64,000 nt of DNA from Verrucomicrobiota bacterium (lineage in GTDB: Bacteria; Verrucomicrobiota; Verrucomicrobiia; Opitutales; Opitutaceae). The stretch's first letter is position 1; each line of letters opens with the position of its first letter. Shown here one piece after another: positions 24,510 to 32,457 of this stretch. The notes beneath the pieces are model-generated. The model was not told the DNA's origin. It saw only the letters and a list, made by a program, of their open reading frames with translations, and ran no database searches. The position numbers and the translations under genes are program-made. The stretch lies in assembly GCA_023432225.1 (NCBI GenBank), contig JAEYUW010000045.1, positions 310,001 to 374,000 on the forward strand, read 5' to 3'.

Positions 24510-25031
24510 ATGAACCGCCACGCCTCACACCTTGAAGTCGCGCCGGGAGTGTTTCTCGAGCGCATGGGCTTGTTTTTCGACGACGTGGTTGTCGGCGAAA
24601 CCTACGAGCATCGCCCGGGCAAAACGTTCACCGCCGACGAGAGCGTTCAACACACCCTCCGGTCACTGGATCAGACGCCGGGGTTGACGGATCAGCATTT
24701 TCACGGGCAGCTCGACCGCGGACCGTTGCCGATCAATCCGACGCACGTGCTCGCGGTGCTCACCGGCATGATGACGAAGACGTTTTCCAAGATCGTCGCG
24801 AACCTCGCGTGGAAGAACGTGAAATTCCACACCCCGGTGCTTGCGGGCGAAACCGTTTATGCGGAGTCGACCGTGATCGAGAAGCGCGAATCCAAGTCAC
24901 GCCCGGGTCAGGGGATCATCCATGTCCGAACGACCGCGAAGACGCACGACGGCCGCCTCGTGTGCACCTTCGAGCGCCTGATCCTGATCTACGGGCGGGG
25001 GCAGGGGCCTTACGAAGCCGCCGGGTATTGA
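24510..25031 (+). CDS. MaoC-like (R)-specific hydratase-type protein
   Basis: Hotdog-fold dehydratase of 173 residues, paralogue of the preceding gene. It retains the hydratase-type motif in LPINPTHVLA (about residues 71-80), followed by the conserved AWKNVKFHTPVLAGETVYAES segment typical of MaoC domains. Together with its degenerate partner and the CitE-like lyase it may hydrate a mesaconyl-type CoA ester. ATG 24510 begins 8 bp after a REPIN-like element, and the next such element begins right after its TGA stop, so this gene is bracketed by two. Confidence 0.78.
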   Translation: MNRHASHLEVAPGVFLERMGLFFDDVVVGETYEHRPGKTFTADESVQHTLRSLDQTPGLTDQHFHGQLDRGPLPINPTHVLAVLTGMMTKTFSKIVANLAWKNVKFHTPVLAGETVYAESTVIEKRESKSRPGQGIIHVRTTAKTHDGRLVCTFERLILIYGRGQGPYEAAGY

Positions 25032-25124
25032 GTAGGGCCGGCTTCAGCCGGCCCGGATGGTCTCCGCTTGCGGGAAGGCCGAGAGTAATGGATGCCGAAC
25101 TGGGCCGACTGAAGTCGGCCCTAC
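25032..25124. repeat. REPIN-like element overlapping the end of hutI
   Basis: GTAG + GGCCGGCTTCAGCCGGCC at 25032, inverted at 25102-25124 ending in CTAC. The stop codon of hutI (25121-25123 on the minus strand) is the TAG of this terminal GTAG. Confidence 0.85.
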
Positions 25125-26335
25125 TGAACCACCGCACCGCCGCACACCACCACGTCCACCGGATTGCCGCCGAGTTCGTAGGCGAGTTGGCGCTCGTCCT
25201 TGTGGTGCAGCAACAGCAGGTCGGCGCGTTTGCCGACTTCGATCGAGCCGCGGTCGCTGTAACCGAGGAGCTGCGCCGGATTGTAGGTCGCCGCGGTGAT
25301 CGCTTCGGCCGGTAACAGGCCGCAGAAGCGGACGGCGACGGCGATTGCCAGCGGCATCGAGTGCGTCGGGGACGAGCCGGGATTGTAGTTCGTGGCGAGG
25401 GCGAGAGCGCCACCGCGATCGGCGAAGAAGCCGGCCTTGGCGAAACGCTGGTCGGTGTGCAGGCCGGTGCACGGCAGGATCACCCCGAAGGTGTTCGATT
25501 CGGCCAGCGCGGTCAGGTCGGCCTTGGTGGACGCCTCAAGATGATCGACGCTGCGTGCGTGCATCCGGATCGCTTCGGGGATCATACCAAGCGAGTTGAA
25601 CTGATCGGCGTGCACGCGGATCGGATGGTGCTTGCGCGCTTTTTCGAAGAAGCGGACGCAAGCCTCGACGGTCCATGCTTCCTTTTCGCAAAACGCGTCG
25701 ACGGCAATGTCGGGAAATTCGCGCGAGACCTCCGCGAGCATCTCCTTCGTGACCATGCGCGAGTAGTCGTCGACATTACCTTCGGCCGCGTGGCCGAGTA
25801 GCGCGGTGGCGACGACCGTGCCGGGCCAATCGCTCGCGGCACGGCGGATCGCACGAAGCATTTTCAGCTCGGCCTCAGTGTTGAGGCCATAGCCGCTCTT
25901 CACCTCGACTGTCGTCGTGCCGCCACGGAGCATCTGGCCGAGGCGCTCGCGCAGGCTGGCGGCGAGTTGCTTCTGCGTGGCTTCGCGCACGGCGCGCACG
26001 GTGGCGTGAATGCCGCCGCCGGCTTTCAGGATTTCGAGGTAGGGGACGCCGTTGAGCTTCTTCTCCCATTCGTCGAGCCGCTCGCCGGCCCAACAAGCGT
26101 GGGTGTGGCAATCCACGAAGCCCGGCATCAGCACGCGGCCCGCGGCGTCGATCGTCTGCGCATCGGCAGGGGCTTCGACTTTCGGGCCGACGGCCGCGAT
26201 CTTGTCGTCGACCACGAGCACCTCGCCTTGGGGAATAACGCCGAGTTCGCGAAGAAGCTTGCCGCGGCGCGGGCCGGTTTGCGCCGGGAGCGCGAGCGTT
26301 AGGATACGGGCGTTGCGGATGAGGAGGGAAGGCAT
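25121..26335 (-). CDS. hutI: Imidazolonepropionase
   Basis: Third step of histidine degradation, hydrolysing 4-imidazolone-5-propionate to N-formimidoyl-glutamate. Amidohydrolase of 404 residues with the metal motif GFVDCHTHACWAG (HxH, about 72-84), GGGIHATV, KSGYGLNTEAELKML, the metal-ligand His in RVHADQFNS, and TNYNPGSSPTHSMPLAI. It is the last gene of the minus-strand hut cluster. Its stop codon is contributed by the adjoining REPIN-like element. Confidence 0.95.
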   Translation of the reverse strand: MPSLLIRNARILTLALPAQTGPRRGKLLRELGVIPQGEVLVVDDKIAAVGPKVEAPADAQTIDAAGRVLMPGFVDCHTHACWAGERLDEWEKKLNGVPYLEILKAGGGIHATVRAVREATQKQLAASLRERLGQMLRGGTTTVEVKSGYGLNTEAELKMLRAIRRAASDWPGTVVATALLGHAAEGNVDDYSRMVTKEMLAEVSREFPDIAVDAFCEKEAWTVEACVRFFEKARKHHPIRVHADQFNSLGMIPEAIRMHARSVDHLEASTKADLTALAESNTFGVILPCTGLHTDQRFAKAGFFADRGGALALATNYNPGSSPTHSMPLAIAVAVRFCGLLPAEAITAATYNPAQLLGYSDRGSIEVGKRADLLLLHHKDERQLAYELGGNPVDVVVCGGAVVQ

Positions 26336-26344
26336 CTTCTCAGC

Positions 26345-26427
26345 GTGTCATTCTGAGCGCAGCGAAGAATCCAGAAGGACGGACGCTGCGCGCATGACTG
26401 GATTCTTCGCTGCGCTCAGAATGACAC
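26345..26427. repeat. Perfect 30-bp inverted repeat between hutG and hutI
   Basis: The arm GTGTCATTCTGAGCGCAGCG... (26345-26374) is repeated exactly in reverse complement at 26398-26427 around a 23-bp centre. A related but diverged copy lies at 29211-29288. Confidence 0.85.
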
Positions 26428-26446
26428 GCAAGAGGGTATTACCCGT

Positions 26447-27322
26447 TCACCGCTTGGCGAAGCCGAGCAGAAAGGTCAGGAAGAGATACGCGGCCACGCG
26501 AGCGGTGCGGCCGTCGACGTCGTGCGCGGGGTTCAGCTCCATGATGTCGAAGCAACGCACCGTGCGGTTCGCTCCGCAGGCGCGCACCCAGCGTTCGGCG
26601 TCGGCGACCGACCAACCGGAAGGATTCAGTGCGCTCACGCCGGGGGCCTGCGCGGCGTCGAGCACGTCGAGGTCGAAGCTGACAAAAAGGTGTTTCGCGC
26701 GCGGCAACGAAACGCGTGCGCGGTCGGGATGCGTGATGCCGCCGTGCGAGGCGAACCAGCCGAAGTGCTCGCGTGAATTCACCAAAGGACGCAACCCGTG
26801 CACGTGGAGGTGTTTCACGCCGCAATCCTCGACGAGTCGGCGAAACGGCATGCCCGAGCCGGTGGTTTCGCGGACGTCGAGGTGTGCGTCGAAGTAGACG
26901 CCGGTGGGCTTCGGGAAGCGTGCGGCCACGGCGCGCACGAACGGATACGTGAGATCGTGGCCGCCGCCGATCGCGATCGGGAATAGGCCGGCATCGAGCA
27001 GCGCGCCGGTGATCGAGGTGACGCGCCGGTGCGTTTCCTCGAGCGAGTCGGAGACTTCGACGTTGCCCGCGTCGAACACGCGCGGCAGTTCGCCGGCGGC
27101 GGGCTCCGCGGCGCCGTAACGGCAAAGCGCCTCGCGAAACGCGGCTGGTCCGCGCGCGGCCCCGGGACGGCCGTTGTTCATCCAGACGCCGCGGTCATCG
27201 GGGATGCCGAGCAACGCGATCTGGCAGCCATCGGGGTTATCGGTGCGAAACGTCGACGCGAAACGGGCACGCGGGAGATCGGCCGGCCATTTCGCGGGAG
27301 TGAGGTGGGGGATGGGGCGCAT
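26447..27322 (-). CDS. hutG: Formimidoylglutamase, arginase family
   Basis: Ureohydrolase-fold enzyme of 291 residues that fits the last step of the pathway, formimidoyl-glutamate to glutamate and formamide. Manganese-binding motifs GGGHD (about 126-130), FDAHLDVR and SFDLDVLDAAQAPG are present. The family assignment is certain; the substrate is inferred from its place between hutU and hutI. ATG 27322 gives MRPIPHLTPAKWP. Confidence 0.88.
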   Translation of the reverse strand: MRPIPHLTPAKWPADLPRARFASTFRTDNPDGCQIALLGIPDDRGVWMNNGRPGAARGPAAFREALCRYGAAEPAAGELPRVFDAGNVEVSDSLEETHRRVTSITGALLDAGLFPIAIGGGHDLTYPFVRAVAARFPKPTGVYFDAHLDVRETTGSGMPFRRLVEDCGVKHLHVHGLRPLVNSREHFGWFASHGGITHPDRARVSLPRAKHLFVSFDLDVLDAAQAPGVSALNPSGWSVADAERWVRACGANRTVRCFDIMELNPAHDVDGRTARVAAYLFLTFLLGFAKR

Positions 27323-27350
27323 CGTTCTGGGAGTGGCCGTGTTGATCTTT

Positions 27351-27440
27351 GTAGGGCTCGACCTTGTGTCGAGCCTGAGGAGCGAGCGTGGCGAATGCCA
27401 CGCGCGAGAACGTGAGGCCTCACACAAGGTGAGGCCCTAC
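27351..27440. repeat. REPIN-like element between hutU and hutG
   Basis: GTAG + GGCTCGACCTTGTGTCGAGC at 27351, with an inverted partner palindrome GGCCTCACACAAGGTGAGGC + CTAC ending at 27440. The two palindromes differ in arm sequence but share the CTTGTGT loop. Confidence 0.85.
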
Positions 27441-27456
27441 AGCCGAGTCGTGCGAG

Positions 27457-29157
27457 TCACTCGTTTCCCATCGGAATCGGCACGTTCAAGCGCTCGGCGC
27501 ATTGCTGCGCTTGCTCGTAGCCGGCGTCGGCGTGGCGAAACACGCCCATCATCGGGTCGTTCGTGAGCACGCGTTCGAGACGCCGCGCTGCTTCCGGAGT
27601 TCCGTCCGCCACGATGACTTGTCCGGCGTGCTGGCTGTAGCCGATGCCCACGCCACCGCCGTGGTGGAAACTGACCCACGAGGCGCCGCTCGCGATGTTG
27701 ACCATGGCGTTGAGGATCGCCCAGTCACTGATGGCGTCCGAGCCGTCCTTCATCGCTTCCGTTTCGCGGTTCGGGCTGGCGACGGAGCCGCAGTCGAGGT
27801 GATCGCGTCCGATGACGATCGGTGCCTTCACGCGGCCGTCGGCGACCATTTGGTTGAACAGGAGGCCCGCGCGGTGGCGTTCGCCGAGTCCGAGCCAGCA
27901 GATGCGCGCAGGCAGACCCTGAAACGCGACGCGTTCGCCGGCCATTTTCAACCAGCGGTGAAGCGCCTGGTCTGCGGGGAAAAGTTCCATGATCGCGCGA
28001 TCGGTCGCGGCGATGTCGGCGGGATCGCCCGAGAGCGCGACCCAGCGGAATGGCCCGCGACCGAGACAGAATTGCGGGCGAATATAGGCGGGCACGAAGC
28101 CCGGAAAATCGAACGCGCGCTTCACGCCTTGGTTGAGCGCGTGCTGGCGCAGGTTGTTGCCGTAGTCGAAGGTCTTCGCCCCGCGCTGCTGGAGCTTGAG
28201 CATCGCCTTCACGTGGCGAGCCATCGAGGCGAGCGAGAGCTTCTGGTATTTTTTCGGGTCGGTCTTGCGCAGCTTCGCGGCGGCTTTGAGGTCGTAGCCG
28301 ACCGGCACGTAGCCGACGAGCGGATCGTGCGCGCTCGTCTGATCGGTGAGGACGTCGACGGAGATTTTTCGCGCGAGGAGACGTTCGAGGAGATCGGTGA
28401 TGTTCGCGACGACGCCGACGCTGAGCGCCTTGCGATGTTCCGCGTAGAGGACGGCGCGGTCGATGGCCTCGTCGAGCGATGGCGCAATCTCGTCGAGGTA
28501 GCGATCGTGCACGCGCTTTTGCAGACGGGATTTGTCGACGTCGGCGATGAGGCAGGTGCCTTCGGCCATCGTGATGGCGAGCGGCTGGGCGCCGCCCATG
28601 CCGCCGCAGCCGCCGGTGACGCAGAGGCGTCCCGCGAGCGAGCCGCCGAAATGCTGGCGGCCGCACTCGGCGAAAGTTTCGTAGGTGCCCTGCAAGATGC
28701 CCTGCGTGCCGATGTAGATCCACGAGCCGGCCGTCATCTGGCCATACATCATCAGGCCGCGCTTTTCGAAATCGTCGAAGCGCTCCTGCGTTGCCCAGGC
28801 GGGCACGATGTTGCTGTTGGCGAGCAGCACGCGCGGGGCGTCGACGTGCGTGCGCACGACGCCGACCGGTTTGCCGGACTGGACGAGCAGCGTTTCGTCC
28901 GGCGCGAGTTTCGGCAGCGTGGCGAGAATCGCGTCGAAGCAGGCCCAGTTGCGCGCGGCTTTGCCGCGTCCGCCATAGACGACGAGGTCGTTGGGACGTT
29001 CGGCGACCTCGGGATCGAGGTTGTTCTGGAGCATGCGCAGTGCGGCCTCCGCGGCCCAGGATTGGCAGGTGCGCTCGGCGCCGCGCGGGGCGCGAACCAC
29101 GCGCGGACGCGAGATTGCGGATTTCGGAATGCGGATTGCGGAATGGCGGGCGGGCAT
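27457..29157 (-). CDS. hutU: Urocanate hydratase
   Basis: Second step of histidine degradation, urocanate to imidazolonepropionate, using tightly bound NAD+. Of 566 residues. Landmarks are RAPRGAERTCQSWAAEAALR near the start, the NAD-binding VTGGCGGMGGAQPLA, and DHLDCGSVASPNRETEAMKD with the catalytic-site Cys. The first 20 residues (including HSAIRIPKSAIS) translate an intergenic repeat unit (29113-29147), so either the repeat has been absorbed into the protein or the true start is a GTG at the VV before RAPRG. Confidence 0.94.
   Translation of the reverse strand: MPARHSAIRIPKSAISRPRVVRAPRGAERTCQSWAAEAALRMLQNNLDPEVAERPNDLVVYGGRGKAARNWACFDAILATLPKLAPDETLLVQSGKPVGVVRTHVDAPRVLLANSNIVPAWATQERFDDFEKRGLMMYGQMTAGSWIYIGTQGILQGTYETFAECGRQHFGGSLAGRLCVTGGCGGMGGAQPLAITMAEGTCLIADVDKSRLQKRVHDRYLDEIAPSLDEAIDRAVLYAEHRKALSVGVVANITDLLERLLARKISVDVLTDQTSAHDPLVGYVPVGYDLKAAAKLRKTDPKKYQKLSLASMARHVKAMLKLQQRGAKTFDYGNNLRQHALNQGVKRAFDFPGFVPAYIRPQFCLGRGPFRWVALSGDPADIAATDRAIMELFPADQALHRWLKMAGERVAFQGLPARICWLGLGERHRAGLLFNQMVADGRVKAPIVIGRDHLDCGSVASPNRETEAMKDGSDAISDWAILNAMVNIASGASWVSFHHGGGVGIGYSQHAGQVIVADGTPEAARRLERVLTNDPMMGVFRHADAGYEQAQQCAERLNVPIPMGNE
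29113..29147. repeat. GCGGATTGCGGA-type repeat at the hutU 5' end
   Basis: Units GATTGCGGATTTCGGAATGC and GGATTGCGGAAT match the family at 3321-3355, 3521-3547 and 6989-7153. Here the unit lies inside the annotated start of hutU, with no inverted partner. Confidence 0.7.
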
Positions 29158-29210
29158 GGCGGGCGGATGCGAATGGGGCGTGTGCGAACGCGTTTGGTTA
29201 GCCGATGCCT

Positions 29211-29288
29211 GTCATTCTGAGCGAAGCGAAGAATCCAGAGGACAGGCGGTGCGGGTGTGACTGGATCCCTCGCTGCGCTCAGGATGAC
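29211..29288. repeat. GTCATTCTGAGCG inverted repeat between hutH and hutU
   Basis: GTCATTCTGAGCGAAGCGAA... at 29211-29238 is inverted with four mismatches at 29261-29288. Same family as 26345-26427. Confidence 0.8.
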
Positions 29289-29299
29289 GGGCGGCATGG

Positions 29300-30838
29300 T
29301 CAGAGGAGTTTTCCGGCGATTTTTTCGGCGGCGGTGACGAGTTTTTCGCTGCGGACGAGGGCGAGCGCGGTGGCGACATCGTCGTGAAAAAGACGGTCGG
29401 CTTGGGCGAAAGGAATCACTTGGCGCACGGCGGCGAAGGCGGCTTCGACGCCGCGGCCGGCTTTGAGCGGACGAAGGAATTCGAGCCCCTGGGTCGAGCA
29501 CATGAACTCGATCGCGAGGACAGTTTCGGTGTTCTTCACGACTTCGAGGAGCTTCGTCGCGCTGATCGAGCCCATCGACACGTGGTCCTCCTGGCCGAGC
29601 GACGAGGGAATCGAGTCGACGGACGCGGGATGCGCGAGGACTTTGTTTTCGGAGACGAGTGCGGCGGCGGTGTATTGCGGGATCATGAAGCCGGAGTTGA
29701 GTCCGGTGTCTTTCATGAGCAGTCGCGGGACCTTGAGGTCGCCGATCGTGTCGCCGTGGAGCAGCATGTAGATGCGGCGCTCGGAAATCGACGCGAGTTC
29801 GGCGGTGGCGATGGCGAGGTAGTCGAGGACGAACGCGAGCGGCTCGCCGTGGAAGTTGCCGCCGCTGATCACGTCGCCGTTCGCGAAGACGAGTGGGTTG
29901 TCGGTGGCGGAGTTGATTTCGGTTTCGACGACGCTGCGCGCGTGCGCGAAGGCGAGGCGCACGGCGCCGTGGACCTGCGGGACGCAGCGCAGCGAGTAGG
30001 GGTCCTGCACTTTCTCGCAGTGCGCGTGCGACGGGAGGATCTCCGATTTCGTAAGCAGCGTGCGGAGATTTTGCGCGACGTCGCGCTGGCCGGAGTGGGG
30101 ACGCGCGGCGTGGATGCGGGCGTCGAACGGTGCGGCGCTGCCGCGCGCGGCTTCGAGCGTGGTGGCGGCGGCGATGTCAGCGGTCTTGAGGAGATTCTCG
30201 ACGCGCAGCAGGCAGTGCACGGCGTAGGCCGACATGAATTGCGTGCCATTGATGAGGCCGAGGCCCTCCTTCGATTGCGGTTTCAGCGGAGCGAGGCCGA
30301 GTTGCTTCAGGACAGCGCGGGCGGGCTGGCGCTTGCCGTGGAAAATCATTTCGCCGAGGCCGAGCAGCGGGAGCACGAGGTGCGCGAGCGGCGCGAGATC
30401 GCCGGAGGCGCCGAGCGACCCCTTCGTGTAGACGATGGGCAGCGCGTCGGCGTTGTAGAACGTGATGAGGCGCTCGACGACTTGTCGCGTCACGCCTGAC
30501 ATGCCGACAGCCAGGCCGTTGACCTTGAGCAGCAGCATGAGGCGGACGATTTCCGCGGGCACTTCGTCGCCGACGCCGACGGCGTGGCTGAGAATCAGGT
30601 TTTCCTGGAGTTTCTCGAGATCGGCCGACGGCACGCGCTTGTGCGCGAGGACGCCGAAGCCGGTGTTGATGCCGTAGTGCGGCGCCGGGTCGTCGTGCAG
30701 CCGATCGACGATGGCGCGCGAGGCTTTGATGCGGCGTCGGGCGTCGGCGGTCAGCGCGATTTTTTCGCGTCGGGCGATGGCACGGCGCAGGCGGGTGAGC
30801 GTGAGATCGTGTCCGGAGAGGGGGAGCGTGCCGGGCAT
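29300..30838 (-). CDS. hutH: Histidine ammonia-lyase
   Basis: First step of histidine degradation, L-histidine to urocanate and ammonia. Of 512 residues. The MIO prosthetic group should form from Ala-Ser-Gly 144-146 in GSLGASGDLAP (140-150). Other conserved segments are HYGINTGFG with the catalytic Tyr (about 55), and QDPYSLRCVPQVHGA. It is first in the minus-strand order hutH-hutU-hutG-hutI. The 190 bp gap upstream contains the hpf terminator and must hold the hut promoter, but I see no convincing regulatory site. Confidence 0.96.
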   Translation of the reverse strand: MPGTLPLSGHDLTLTRLRRAIARREKIALTADARRRIKASRAIVDRLHDDPAPHYGINTGFGVLAHKRVPSADLEKLQENLILSHAVGVGDEVPAEIVRLMLLLKVNGLAVGMSGVTRQVVERLITFYNADALPIVYTKGSLGASGDLAPLAHLVLPLLGLGEMIFHGKRQPARAVLKQLGLAPLKPQSKEGLGLINGTQFMSAYAVHCLLRVENLLKTADIAAATTLEAARGSAAPFDARIHAARPHSGQRDVAQNLRTLLTKSEILPSHAHCEKVQDPYSLRCVPQVHGAVRLAFAHARSVVETEINSATDNPLVFANGDVISGGNFHGEPLAFVLDYLAIATAELASISERRIYMLLHGDTIGDLKVPRLLMKDTGLNSGFMIPQYTAAALVSENKVLAHPASVDSIPSSLGQEDHVSMGSISATKLLEVVKNTETVLAIEFMCSTQGLEFLRPLKAGRGVEAAFAAVRQVIPFAQADRLFHDDVATALALVRSEKLVTAAEKIAGKLL

Positions 30839-30970
30839 AGGGGAGGTCGCGTCATAGAAATCCCGGCCGCGACGTTTTGGAAACCGAAAAGGCTTACTCC
30901 GTTCGGACCATTAGTCACGGTGCGCACCGCGTTGTGATTTCTATTGGCGATGCAGGGCGAGTGGAGGCCG

Positions 30971-31000
30971 AAAACAAAAGCCCGCCGGATGTGGCGGGCT
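30971..31000 (-). terminator. Rho-independent terminator of hpf
   Basis: On the minus strand AGCCCGCC-ACATCC-GGCGGGCT is followed by TTTGTTTT, 28 bp after the hpf stop codon. Confidence 0.85.
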
Positions 31001-31027
31001 CGAAGAGAGTGAAAAGTGAGACGTGGG

Positions 31028-31405
31028 TTAGATGGCTTTGGGCAGCGTGACGTCGTGCCATTCGACGGCATGCGGGTGGTTGCGCTTGTCCTTCGCCATG
31101 CCGTGGCGTTTGCGCAGCGACTGGTCGAGTTTGTCGACGAGGAGGTCGATGGATTTGTGGCAGTCTTCGCAGCAGACGGTAGCGTTGATGTCGGGGCCGC
31201 GGAGTTGAATGTGGCCCTTGGCGATGAATTTATCGTCGCGGATATGCTGGCGGTCGCATTCGAGTTCGACCTTCACGCGCACGATGTGGCTCTCATGTCG
31301 AAACAATCGCTCCATTTTCTCTCGGACGTAGAACTTCAGGGACGGGGTCAGTTCGAGGTGAATGCCGGTAACGATTACTTCGTGGGAGCCGTTGGAGCTA
31401 TTCAT
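31028..31405 (-). CDS. hpf: Ribosome hibernation promoting factor (short form)
   Basis: Ribosome-associated stress protein of 125 residues that stabilises inactive ribosomes. The single S30AE domain (about 8-105) has EVIVTGIHLELTPSLKFYV and later KGHIQLRGPDINATV and KSIDLLVDKLDQSLRK. It lacks the C-terminal dimerisation domain of long HPF. ATG 31405 follows AAAGGA at good spacing. The gene is divergent from the pseudouridine synthase gene. Confidence 0.9.
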   Translation of the reverse strand: MNSSNGSHEVIVTGIHLELTPSLKFYVREKMERLFRHESHIVRVKVELECDRQHIRDDKFIAKGHIQLRGPDINATVCCEDCHKSIDLLVDKLDQSLRKRHGMAKDKRNHPHAVEWHDVTLPKAI

Positions 31406-31611
31406 GGGTATCCTTTGTTGGTTGGGGAAAAGCACGACGGCCGAGTCCCTCTCGGCGGTGTGCAGTTTGTCGACGGTGCCGCCCGCTTGGGCCGGCCATT
31501 CTTTCCTTGTGGGAAAGTGCTTCATTCGACACGCACACGGATAGCCCAAGCCGGCGTGGAGGCAACCTCGCGGTGTCGGTTATAACACACAATAATTTTG
31601 AACGTTCCTGC

Positions 31612-32457
31612 ATGTCCCCGCTTGACGACCAACCGCTGCCGCCGGCCGAGGCGCCGCTCGTAAATCCGGCCGATCTGCCGGGCTGGGTTCGTTTCCAAGA
31701 TGAGCGCCTGCTGGTGATCGACAAACCGGGCTGGCTCGTCGTCCACCCGTCCAAAAACGGACCGTGGTCGAGCCTCGCCGGGGCGCTGCGCGAAGGCATG
31801 GGGATGCAAACCATCCGATTTGTTTATCGGCTCGATCGTGAGACTTCTGGAGTGATTGTTCTCGCGAAAGATGAAGCCACCGGCAGTCGCCTGCAAAAAG
31901 CGGTCGGCAAACGGCTCATCGGCAAGGCCTACGTCGCCATCCTCGAAGGTGAGTTGGGTGAATCCCTCGCAGTCGACCAGCCACTCGGCCCTGATCCGAC
32001 TGCGAACGTCACGGTGAAGCAGCGGGTGGTCGCCTCCGGTTCGGAAGGCGCGCAGGAATCGCGAACGATTTTTCACCCGCTCCTCGCTCGCGGTGGCTAC
32101 ACCATCGTCGGCATCGAACTGCTCACCGGTCGCAAACATCAGATTCGCGCCCACGCGGAATGGCTCGGTCGGCGCGTGGTCGGCGACAAACTCTACGGGC
32201 CCGACCCGACGCTCTATCTCGAGTTTGCGGAACACGGCTGGACCGCGCGGCACAGCGCGTTGCTGCCGCTGACACGTCAGGCGCTGCATTGCGCGGCGAT
32301 CGATTTGCGGCCGGCTCACATGGATTACCTGCTGACAGCGCCGTGGCCGGCCGATCTCGCGCGCTTTGCGGAGCGGCGGATGTCGTTGCCGGCCGCGGAG
32401 GCGCAGCGGTTGATCGATGCGTTCGTGGAACGCGTGTTCGTGGCTAAGTCGGCTTGA
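31612..32457 (+). CDS. RluA-family pseudouridine synthase
   Basis: RNA-modifying enzyme of 281 residues that isomerises uridine in rRNA or tRNA. It has LLVIDKPGWLVVHPSK, the catalytic-Asp motif YRLDRETSGVIVLAK (about 73-87), and the late motif LLTGRKHQIRAHAEWLG. No S4 domain is visible, so it resembles the shorter RluA/TruC members. The target is not determinable. Its 3' end overlaps the convergent M14 gene by 14 bp. Confidence 0.92.
   Translation: MSPLDDQPLPPAEAPLVNPADLPGWVRFQDERLLVIDKPGWLVVHPSKNGPWSSLAGALREGMGMQTIRFVYRLDRETSGVIVLAKDEATGSRLQKAVGKRLIGKAYVAILEGELGESLAVDQPLGPDPTANVTVKQRVVASGSEGAQESRTIFHPLLARGGYTIVGIELLTGRKHQIRAHAEWLGRRVVGDKLYGPDPTLYLEFAEHGWTARHSALLPLTRQALHCAAIDLRPAHMDYLLTAPWPADLARFAERRMSLPAAEAQRLIDAFVERVFVAKSA

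Noticed and set aside
24392..27440. Regular palindromes considered as CRISPR repeats
   Set aside because: Units are inverted pairs, not direct repeats with uniform spacers, and no cas genes are present.
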